Below, in pieces: positions 1 through 5,726 of a stretch of DNA of 17,587 bases. Below the pieces are notes generated by a model. The model was not told where the DNA came from, ran no database searches, and was given only the letters and a program-made list of their open reading frames with translations. The stretch's first letter is position 1; each line of letters begins with the position of its first letter. The translations under genes and the position numbers were made by a program. Location: the NCBI GenBank assembly GCA_011053245.1, contig DRGS01000082.1, positions 1 through 17,587 of the forward strand, given 5' to 3'. Origin of the DNA: Phycisphaerales bacterium. GTDB taxonomy: Bacteria > Planctomycetota > Phycisphaerae > Sedimentisphaerales > Anaerohalosphaeraceae.

Positions 1-2
1 AA

Positions 3-323
3 AAAGAGGTCCTAACTACCTGGGATTTGACGACCTTTGCACAGTACTGCTGGCATTGGGGCGAATGGAGAGCTCTTTGCTCCGCGATCAAGAAAGCTAA
101 GGAAGGCAAAAAAGACTTACGTAGTCGCTATACCGCAACAACATCCAAGGGTGGCGAGTGTCTGGATGTGCTGGTTCAGGCACAATTTAAGACTCTTGCT
201 ATATGCAGGTCGCTGGCGACCGAGTTCGGGCTGACGCCATCGAGCAGGACCAGGATTAAGACCGGAGGAAAACAAAAAGGTAACGTATTCGGTGAGTTGG
301 ACTCACGGCGGAAGGGGGCATGA
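3..323 (+). CDS. terS: Terminase small subunit, P27 family (5' partial)
   Basis: The reading frame is open from the left edge, so the N-terminus lies outside the window. A TTG at 27 is in frame, but family-like residues (EVLTTWDLTTFAQYC) already precede it, so it is not a likely start. The visible part matches the P27 small terminase pattern: an LxxxDLxxxAxYCxxWxxW-like helix at the left end, then a C-terminal helix ending in EFGLTPSSRTRI, the hallmark of the family (usually FGLTPxSRxRL). The small terminase recognises phage DNA and loads the large subunit to start packaging. The tail after the hallmark is short, basic and ends in RRKGA. The stop overlaps the next ATG. The large subunit is not adjacent but about 1.2 kb downstream, beyond several small genes. 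Family call is confident; the true start is not visible. Confidence 0.82.
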   Translation, partial: KEVLTTWDLTTFAQYCWHWGEWRALCSAIKKAKEGKKDLRSRYTATTSKGGECLDVLVQAQFKTLAICRSLATEFGLTPSSRTRIKTGGKQKGNVFGELDSRRKGA

Positions 324-541
324 TGAGTATTACAGGCGCCGAAATATTTATGGACAACAAAGAGATCCGCGAGAAAATGAAAGCGGCTGGGATTTTACCG
401 GATGGCTGTACCCGGGTCATAATTGATATTCCGTGTAATGGGCACTGCAAAGTGTATACCGAAACGCTTTTGAAAAAAGAAGCTATGGAAGTTGTTTGTG
501 ATATTGCGGTGACAATAGCCGCAGACGAAAAGGAAGATTAG
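320..541 (+). CDS. Small hypothetical protein (73 aa)
   Basis: The start overlaps the stop of the small terminase gene (ATGA), with a purine-rich GGAAGGGGG ribosome site just upstream. Either of the two tandem ATGs at 320 and 323 could be used. The product is short and acidic at the end, with three cysteines (C50, C57 and C80-type spacing not implied; they are scattered) and a central region GCTRVIIDIPCNGHCKVYT that looks like a small beta-rich fold. The CNGHC cluster hints at metal binding, but no known family is recognised. There is no signal peptide or membrane segment. Translational coupling to the terminase gene suggests co-expression in the late operon. Function unknown. Confidence 0.6.
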   Translation: MMSITGAEIFMDNKEIREKMKAAGILPDGCTRVIIDIPCNGHCKVYTETLLKKEAMEVVCDIAVTIAADEKED

Positions 542-544
542 AAT

Positions 545-730
545 ATGAAACCACGCAACATACAAGCCACGATAAAAATTAGTTATGGCAATATGCCAAC
601 CATGCTAAAGGCTATGGTTATGTTAATCAGTGGGTGGGCTTGGCTTGAAAGAATGAAATGTAAAATACTACAAAGAACTCCATGCCATACAGATATAAAT
701 ATTTCTACAGAGACAATGTGCAAGAGTTAA
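545..730 (+). CDS. Doubtful small ORF (61 aa) in an AT-rich stretch
   Basis: An open frame starts four bases after the previous stop, with GGAAG about nine bases before the ATG. The protein is unusually rich in Met and Cys, resembles no family I know, and the DNA is much more AT-rich than the flanking genes. Short stretches of the other two frames (around 590-655 and 663-700) also look protein-like, so this may be a decayed gene with frameshifts rather than an intact one. I keep it only because spacing and ribosome site fit. The 541-747 stretch otherwise shows nothing clear. Confidence 0.2.
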   Translation: MKPRNIQATIKISYGNMPTMLKAMVMLISGWAWLERMKCKILQRTPCHTDINISTETMCKS

Positions 731-747
731 TATTTAGGAACAGAAAA

Positions 748-1080
748 ATGAAAATTAAATTTAAAATTACGGTCACGGCGCCGGCGGCTCAGGTTGGGGC
801 CAAGGGCGAGGTCAAAGAGGTTGACGATCGGGCGGCAAATATATTGATCGCCGGCAATTATGCTGAGCGGGCGGATATCGTTTCTAAAAAGAAATCCGCA
901 ATGAAAAAGGCGGTGGCGAAAAAAGTGGCACGAAAGAACGGGAAGTCCACATTATCAGCGGCGTACGCCGACCACGCTCTCAAGGCCGTTTCTAAAAAGA
1001 AAGCCGCGAAGAAAAAGGTCGCAGCGAAAAAGTTTGTGAAAAAGAAGGTGGTAAAGAAAAAGGTTGTGAAAAAAACGTAG
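748..1080 (+). CDS. Lysine-rich histone-H1-like small protein (110 aa)
   Basis: The start at 748 is chosen for AGGA eight bases upstream; a longer frame from 682 has no ribosome site. Residues 1-48 form a small beta-type domain of the kind found in short phage head-region proteins (xxxGxVxEVDDRAANxLIxGxYAERAD). From about residue 48 the chain is almost entirely Lys/Ala/Val, in repeats such as KKAVAKKV and KKKVVKKKV, resembling bacterial histone H1-like and other DNA-condensing tails. The repeat is visible in DNA too: CGTTTCTAAAAAGAAA recurs at 879 and 987. Between the two repeat blocks (residues 60-72) lies VARKNGKST, identical to the P-loop of the large terminase encoded downstream. Role inferred, not shown: nucleic-acid binding during packaging or head assembly. 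Confidence 0.7.
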   Translation: MKIKFKITVTAPAAQVGAKGEVKEVDDRAANILIAGNYAERADIVSKKKSAMKKAVAKKVARKNGKSTLSAAYADHALKAVSKKKAAKKKVAAKKFVKKKVVKKKVVKKT

Positions 1081-1230
1081 GATATTATGGAATACAAGAA
1101 ACCAAAAATCTTTGTCAGTCAGTTTTGGATAGATTTCTGGGCCGACAAAATGGCAGAAAAAGGGTTGACGGTTGATGATATGTGGTGTGAGCTTGTCGTG
1201 TTAAAGAAAATCAGCGTGTAGGATATTATG
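1077..1230 (+). repeat. Duplicated stop/ribosome-site/start cassette (1077-1089 and 1218-1230)
   Basis: The 13-base sequence GTAGGATATTATG occurs exactly twice, at 1077-1089 and 1218-1230. Each copy holds a TAG stop, an overlapping AGGA ribosome site and the ATG of the next gene. The copies bracket the 44-aa gene. Confidence 0.7.
1087..1221 (+). CDS. Small hypothetical protein (44 aa)
   Basis: Short frame from ATG 1087 to TAG 1219-1221. Its ribosome site (AGGA at 1079-1082) overlaps the stop of the lysine-rich gene, so translation is probably coupled. The product is a compact amphipathic sequence with five aromatic residues near the front (FVSQFWIDFWADKMAEKG) and a helical end (TVDDMWCELVVLKK), with no membrane segment. 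No family is recognised. Composition looks protein-like, and start signal and spacing match those of the next gene exactly, which is the main support. Function unknown. Confidence 0.5.
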   Translation: MEYKKPKIFVSQFWIDFWADKMAEKGLTVDDMWCELVVLKKISV

Positions 1231-1368
1231 CCGAAAACAAAAACAGCTAAAATGGCAGCCGGCAAGAAAACAGAACTTTCACAGTGGATGCTGGAAACTG
1301 CCCAGGGCATGGGTTATGCGGGGATAAATTGGGTTGATGGGGATGGCAAAAAAAAAATAAAAACTTAA
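1228..1368 (+). CDS. Small hypothetical protein (46 aa)
   Basis: Starts at ATG 1228 using a second copy of the GTAGGATATTATG cassette and ends at TAA 1366-1368. The product begins with a basic stretch (KTKTAKMAAGKK), continues with an amphipathic helix (ELSQWMLETAQGMGY) and ends in a charged tail. Ten adenines in a row (1348-1357) encode the Lys-rich end and could allow slippage; a -1 shift there would extend the protein by about 17 residues to a stop near 1411. Unknown function; probably co-translated with the 44-aa gene. Confidence 0.5.
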   Translation: MPKTKTAKMAAGKKTELSQWMLETAQGMGYAGINWVDGDGKKKIKT

Positions 1369-1386
1369 TACGACCAAAAAATAGGG
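1366..1386 (+). promoter_or_regulatory. Possible promoter resembling a T7-class promoter
   Basis: TAATACGAC at 1366-1374 matches the recognition half of the T7 RNA polymerase promoter base for base, and AATAGGG follows at 1380-1386 where the T7 promoter has TATAGGG. The gap between the halves is one base longer than in T7, which would weaken or abolish T7-type use. It lies directly before a hairpin-rich element that ends in a terminator. No phage RNA polymerase gene is visible here. A chance match is quite possible. Confidence 0.15.
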
Positions 1387-1484
1387 CACTGGCGGGCCGA
1401 TCACCCGTCTGAGGTGCCGTAATCACCGAGCCTATTACGGAGGCACGCCGGGACTTATGTTCCGATGTGCCTCCGTTTTTTTTT
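1384..1484 (+). ncRNA. Candidate structured RNA or attenuator between the terminase genes
   Basis: About 100 bases without a good reading frame fold into three consecutive hairpins. P1: GGCAC 1385-1389 with GTGCC 1414-1418, extended by GGCGGG 1391-1396 with CCCGTC 1404-1409. P2: CCGTAAT 1417-1423 with ATTACGG 1434-1440, seven perfect pairs. T: the intrinsic terminator at 1437-1484. P1 and P2 share two bases and P2 and T share ACGG, so neighbouring hairpins compete, which is the layout of an attenuator. Alternatively it is a free small RNA starting near 1384 and ending in the T-run. I recognise no known riboswitch or RNA family. Read directly: the pairing. Inferred: that it is an RNA element with a job. 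Confidence 0.4.
1437..1484 (+). terminator. Strong intrinsic (Rho-independent) terminator
   Basis: ACGGAGGCAC (1437-1446) pairs perfectly with GTGCCTCCGT (1467-1476). An inner stem CGGGAC/GTTCCG closes a TTAT loop at 1455-1458. A run of nine T (1476-1484) follows at once. This is the only classical terminator in the window and it stands just upstream of the large terminase gene, so that gene needs read-through, antitermination or its own promoter. Confidence 0.82.
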
Positions 1485-1520
1485 GGTCAGGACATAGAGA
1501 TACACGAAAGGGCAACGGAT

Positions 1521-3239
1521 TTGCCGGTAGTAGCTGAAACATTTAAGTCTTTGATGGTAGTTGAGCAGTACATGGACGATGTGCTCGAAGGTCGAATCCC
1601 GGCCTGTCGGTACCTGATCCTGGCCGTCGAGCGACAGCGGAGAGATATGCTGACCCGCGATGGGATCGATCTTGATTTCGACGCCGCGGCCGCTCAGCTT
1701 GCCATTGACTTTATAGAGAACCTCACACACTCAAAGGGCCAGTGGGCAGGGCAAAAACTTCTTTTGGCGCCGTGGCAGAAATTTATATGCTGGTGCATCT
1801 TCGGATGGAAAAAACAGGATGGATCCCGCAGGTTCCGCATTGCCTACAACGAGGTCGCCCGAAAGAACGGCAAGTCCACGTTCGCAGCGGCGATCGGGCT
1901 GCTTTTACTGCTGATGGATGACGAGCAGGGAGCGGAGATATATACAGCGGCCACGAAAATGGACCAGGCCAAGATCATACACAAAGAGGCCACGCGAATG
2001 GTCAACGCATCGCAGGCCCTTCGGGATTATTTCGGAGTCGGCTGCCACGTCAATAACATACACGTCGACTCGACAAACTCATTGTTCGAGCCGTTAGGCG
2101 CGGATGCAAAGACCTTAGATGGTCTCAACCCCTCTGCCGCTATGATCGACGAGCTGCAAGCCCACAGGGATTCGAGCGTCTGGGATATCATAAGATCGGC
2201 GATCGGGTCGAGACGACAACCCTTAATGTTCGCGATCACGACGGCGGGGTTCAATATGCACAGTTTTTGCTATGAGCAAAGGGACTACGCGGTCAAGGTT
2301 CTGGAGGGTATCATCGACGATGACTCGCTGTTTGCGATAATCTTTACGCTTGATCGCGATGACAATGGCGAGCTGCTCGACGACTGGAAGGATGAGACTT
2401 GCTGGGAAAAAGCCAACCCGAACCTCGGAGTCAGTGTTTCGGTCGAAGATATGCGGGGGATGTGCAAAGAGGCGATCGAATCGCCGACGAAAAAGAACAA
2501 CTTCTTAGTCAAAAAGCTCGATGTCTGGACGACCCAGACGGTGACATGGGTAAACCTTGAAAAGTGGAACGCCTGCAATGAAGTCGTCGACGAAAAATTA
2601 CTGGTTGGTAAAAAATGCTTTGCCGCTCTTGACCTGTCGAGCAATACAGACATCACCGCAAAGATGCTGTTGTTCCCGTGGGACGATGGCAAATATGTAG
2701 CGGTACCGAAATTCTATATTCCGAAAGAAAACGCGATCGCCCGACAACGCAAAGATGGGGTTCCCTATCAGAAGTGGGCGGATGAAGGATTCATCACGAT
2801 GACCGAGGGCAATGTCATCGATTACAAGGTTGTCCAGGCCGACCTCTACAAAGATGGCGAGCAGTATGACATCCAGCTTATCGGTTTTGACCGGTGGGGC
2901 TTTGAGGCATTTCGGCAGCGAGTAGTCGAGGAGGGCATAGAAGAGGATCTACTGATATCATTCGGGCAGGGGTTCCAGTCGATGAACGCACCGATGAAAG
3001 AGTTGGAGAAACTTTATTTATCGGGGAAACTGATCCACAACAACAATCCGGTCCTGGCATGGATGGCAAGCAATGTCGCTGCCAGTATGGACCCAGCCGA
3101 CAGTATCAAGCCTGACAAGAAAAAATCCAGCGAGAAGATCGATGGCATTGTCGCCCTGATCATGACTCTTGGTCTTGCGATCACCCAGCCAGCCAAAGAG
3201 GAAAGCATTTACGTTAAGCGAGGGATGACAACCCTATGA
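1521..3239 (+). CDS. terL: Terminase large subunit, HK97/P27-partner type (Terminase_1-like)
   Basis: ATPase-nuclease that drives genome packaging through the portal and cuts the concatemer. N-terminus fits the family (YMDDVLEGRIPACRYL, compare YxxDVxxGxIxAxKxV). Walker A is VARKNGKST (residues 112-120) and Walker B AMIDE (D210/E211). The C-terminal RNase-H-like nuclease shows the expected acidic residues in AALDLSSNTD (D371), GFDRWG (D457) and EKIDGIVAL (D541). About 572 residues, normal for the family. Start: TTG 1521 is preferred because GAAAGGG lies eight bases upstream, exactly as before the ATG at 11470; the longest frame would start at GTG 1467 inside the terminator stem with no ribosome site, and ATG 1554 has none either. 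The stop overlaps the portal start. Confidence 0.93.
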   Translation: MPVVAETFKSLMVVEQYMDDVLEGRIPACRYLILAVERQRRDMLTRDGIDLDFDAAAAQLAIDFIENLTHSKGQWAGQKLLLAPWQKFICWCIFGWKKQDGSRRFRIAYNEVARKNGKSTFAAAIGLLLLLMDDEQGAEIYTAATKMDQAKIIHKEATRMVNASQALRDYFGVGCHVNNIHVDSTNSLFEPLGADAKTLDGLNPSAAMIDELQAHRDSSVWDIIRSAIGSRRQPLMFAITTAGFNMHSFCYEQRDYAVKVLEGIIDDDSLFAIIFTLDRDDNGELLDDWKDETCWEKANPNLGVSVSVEDMRGMCKEAIESPTKKNNFLVKKLDVWTTQTVTWVNLEKWNACNEVVDEKLLVGKKCFAALDLSSNTDITAKMLLFPWDDGKYVAVPKFYIPKENAIARQRKDGVPYQKWADEGFITMTEGNVIDYKVVQADLYKDGEQYDIQLIGFDRWGFEAFRQRVVEEGIEEDLLISFGQGFQSMNAPMKELEKLYLSGKLIHNNNPVLAWMASNVAASMDPADSIKPDKKKSSEKIDGIVALIMTLGLAITQPAKEESIYVKRGMTTL

Positions 3240-4840
3240 GGATAATTACACCAAGAGGACTGCGGAGATGGGGCGGACAGATGTTGTCGAGGCTTGGACA
3301 TGCGACGAGGTCCGGAACGGCGAACCCCTCGCAATGGTTCGTCGACTGGGTTCGTGGCGGGCGGCCATCGTCATCGGGCGTAAACGTGACGTCAAAGGTT
3401 GCGCTGCAATATACACCCTTCTGGGCGGCGGTGAGAATAATTTCAGGAACGATCGGATCGCTTCCGTTTTTGGTGTACCGCAGGACTGCCGACGGCAAAG
3501 AGCGGGTAATTACCCACCCGGTCTATAAATTGTTGCATAATCGACCGAACCCGTACATGGATGCACTGACCTTTATCGAGACCCGACAGGCTCACGCACT
3601 ATGTTACGGCAATGGGTACGCGGAGATCCAGAGGGATGGCGGCGGCAGGCCGATAGCGCTCTGGCCGCTTTTGCCGGATAAGACATTTAGAAAGATCAGC
3701 TCGGAGGGCGTACCGTTCTATGAGGTCCACCCGACGAAGGGCGCGGTCGTTACCCTGCCTGACTACAACGTGCTGCACATTAAGGGCCTCGGGTACGATG
3801 GATATTCCGGATATAACGTCGTTCAGATGCAAAAAGAGGCGATCGGGTACGGTATCGCGGTGAAAGAATACGGAGCACGATTTTTCGGTAATAGCGCCAA
3901 TCCGGGCGGGGTGTTGGAGCATCCGAAGGCGTTGGGGCCCGTGGCGTTAAAGAACCTGCGGGAAACATGGCAGGCGAACCAGGGAGGTCTAAGTAACGCG
4001 CACCGGATGGTGATCTTAGAGGAGGGGATGAAGTGGAACGCAATGGGTGTGGAGCCGAAAAAAGCACAGGCACTTGAGGTCCAAAAGTACAATGTCGATG
4101 ACATCAGCCGAATATTTAACATTCCACCGCACAAATTAGGGTCGATGGAAAGGGCCACCTTTTCAAATATCGAAGAGCAGAACATAGACTTCATCCAGAT
4201 GACGATGATGTACTGGTTCCGGAAGTGGGAGCAGGAATGCAATTATAAATTATTCATGCCGGGCGAGCAGGACACAATGTTCTGCGAGATCCTTGTCTCC
4301 GCCCTACTGCGTGGAAACATCACAGCCCGTTATGCAGCTTACAACACCGGCAGGACAGCCGGATTCTTGAGCGTAAACGACATTCGGCGGATGGAGAACA
4401 TGAACGGGATAGGCCCGGCGGGTGATATTTATCTCGAACCCCTGAATATGAAAGAGGCTGGCACCGACCCGGAGGATCCATCGGCTGACAATGACGAGGA
4501 CGATGATACGGTCGCGGTTGACGACGATGTCACGAGGGCACACCGGGAGCTTATCATCAGCCAGTGGCAAAGGGTGATCCGCCAGATGGAGAGCGGCGAG
4601 AAAAAGGGGATGCGTGGTGACATTTATGAAAACCTGAGGAGTAGGGCAAAAACAATCCTTCACGAATCTGTCTACGCATACGCAATCCTGCATGGCCACA
4701 GCGAAAAGGATGTGCGGGATATGCTGGACGGGATAGTACAGAGGTTTATACGAAAAGATGGTCCGGCGTTTGACGGCGTTGGATTAGCTGACCTGGTTAT
4801 CAAAAGTATAGGAGATTTAAATCATGTTAAAACCGAATAA
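3236..4840 (+). CDS. Portal protein, HK97 family
   Basis: Forms the dodecameric ring at the unique capsid vertex through which DNA enters and leaves. The core is typical of the HK97-type portal family: YTPFWAAVRIISGTIGSLPF (about residues 59-78), HPVYKLLHNRPNPYMDALTF, GNGYAEIQRDGGGRPIALWPLLP, then the wing/stem helices with IPPHKLG and NIEEQNIDFIQMTM. After the core (about residue 405) comes an acidic linker (DPEDPSADNDEDDD) and a helical C-terminal extension of about 100 residues with many charged residues, which makes it longer than the usual 400-450 residues. The start ATG overlaps the terminase stop; the 3' end overlaps the protease gene by 17 bases in another frame. Confidence 0.93.
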   Translation: MRIITPRGLRRWGGQMLSRLGHATRSGTANPSQWFVDWVRGGRPSSSGVNVTSKVALQYTPFWAAVRIISGTIGSLPFLVYRRTADGKERVITHPVYKLLHNRPNPYMDALTFIETRQAHALCYGNGYAEIQRDGGGRPIALWPLLPDKTFRKISSEGVPFYEVHPTKGAVVTLPDYNVLHIKGLGYDGYSGYNVVQMQKEAIGYGIAVKEYGARFFGNSANPGGVLEHPKALGPVALKNLRETWQANQGGLSNAHRMVILEEGMKWNAMGVEPKKAQALEVQKYNVDDISRIFNIPPHKLGSMERATFSNIEEQNIDFIQMTMMYWFRKWEQECNYKLFMPGEQDTMFCEILVSALLRGNITARYAAYNTGRTAGFLSVNDIRRMENMNGIGPAGDIYLEPLNMKEAGTDPEDPSADNDEDDDTVAVDDDVTRAHRELIISQWQRVIRQMESGEKKGMRGDIYENLRSRAKTILHESVYAYAILHGHSEKDVRDMLDGIVQRFIRKDGPAFDGVGLADLVIKSIGDLNHVKTE

Positions 4841-5669
4841 AAAAGAATCCAAAGAAGATTTTCTGACCAGAGCGATGGCCGACACCGATATGGAGGGCGC
4901 TCATCCGGATGAGGAAAAAAGGAAAGTAGTATGCGAATCGATGTGGGTAAATTCCAGACAGATCGATGAGGGAGTCGAGCGAAGGGTGCTGGTCGTCGAG
5001 GACATTGAGCTGCGGGTCGCCGACGGAGATGACGCTAAGATCGCAGGCTACGCCGCCAAGTTCGGCAAGTGGAGCGAGGATCTCGGCGGGTTCCGCGAAA
5101 AGATAAGGATCGGCGCATTCGACGCTGTCATGGACGACGATGTTCGGGCGTTAAAGAACCATGACCCTAATTTACTGCTTGGCAGGACCAAGAGCGGAAC
5201 GCTGCGGCTTACAGCAAACAAAACCGGTCTGCGGTTCGAGGTCGATATGCCAGACACCAACGTCGGGCGCGATACCGTCGAGGAGATACGCCGGGGCGAC
5301 ATCAGCGGGTGCAGTTTCGGATTCATCGTTGACGTAGACGAATGGCGATACCTCCAGGACGATATCGTTGAGCGGACGATCATCAGTTTCCGCAAACTAT
5401 TCGACGTCGGTCCGGTTACCTACCCAGCCTACCCAGACACATCGGTCGCCGCACGAAGTCTCGAAAAATGCAAAGCCGAACACCGAGCCGAAGAGCAGGC
5501 CAATGAGGAACCGGCTGAGGACGAGGAAGCAAGAGCGGACGCCGAAAAAGACAAGGCTTCCGAGGTCGCTGAAAAAGAAAAAACAGATCGTAACCGCAAA
5601 CGCAAAACCGAAAAAGGCTGTCGGCTTGCGGAGCGGATAATTAACAGAAACAAACAAGCCGAGGCTTGA
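4824..5669 (+). CDS. Prohead protease, S78 (HK97 gp4) family
   Basis: Serine protease that cleaves the capsid scaffold region during maturation. The conserved catalytic blocks are present: LKNHDPNLLLGR with His113 and ISGCSFGF with Ser164, joined by the family pattern GTLRLTANKTGLRFEVDMPDT. Residues 1-41 are an extra helical module (ESKEDFLTRAMAD ... CESMW) that I know from the front of many phage prohead proteases, where the first motif often reads RCM; here the first Cys is Ala. Residues about 215-281 are highly charged (E/A/K then R/K), possibly scaffold-like or removed by self-cleavage. Ribosome site AGGAG nine bases before the ATG, inside the portal gene. Next gene is the capsid protein, as usual. 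Confidence 0.92.
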   Translation: MLKPNKKESKEDFLTRAMADTDMEGAHPDEEKRKVVCESMWVNSRQIDEGVERRVLVVEDIELRVADGDDAKIAGYAAKFGKWSEDLGGFREKIRIGAFDAVMDDDVRALKNHDPNLLLGRTKSGTLRLTANKTGLRFEVDMPDTNVGRDTVEEIRRGDISGCSFGFIVDVDEWRYLQDDIVERTIISFRKLFDVGPVTYPAYPDTSVAARSLEKCKAEHRAEEQANEEPAEDEEARADAEKDKASEVAEKEKTDRNRKRKTEKGCRLAERIINRNKQAEA

Positions 5670-5726
5670 TTTGCCGGGCCTAAGTCCGGAATTGAAATGA
5701 AATGTAATTTAATGGAGATTATTATT

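Noticed and set aside
682..747. N-terminal extension of the lysine-rich gene from ATG 682
   Set aside because: No ribosome site before 682, while ATG 748 has AGGA at good spacing; the added residues look random.
858..1097. Minus-strand ORF rich in Phe and Ala
   Set aside because: It is the mirror of the Lys/Ala repeat gene (AAA codons read as TTT) and has no ribosome site.
1384..1484. Known riboswitch or ribozyme (cobalamin, TPP, hammerhead and similar)
   Set aside because: Short resemblances such as CTGAG or GCACTGG are not backed by the rest of any consensus I know.
1369..1484. Phage cos site
   Set aside because: cos sites usually lie upstream of terS, and no cohesive-end type GC motif is evident; cannot be excluded without genome ends.
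1467..1520. GTG 1467 as the large terminase start
   Set aside because: It lies in the terminator stem and T-run, has no ribosome site, and encodes PFFF from the T-run.
5697..5726. Capsid start at ATG 5697
   Set aside because: The extra ten residues (MKCNLMEIII) include the ribosome site for ATG 5727, which has ideal spacing.
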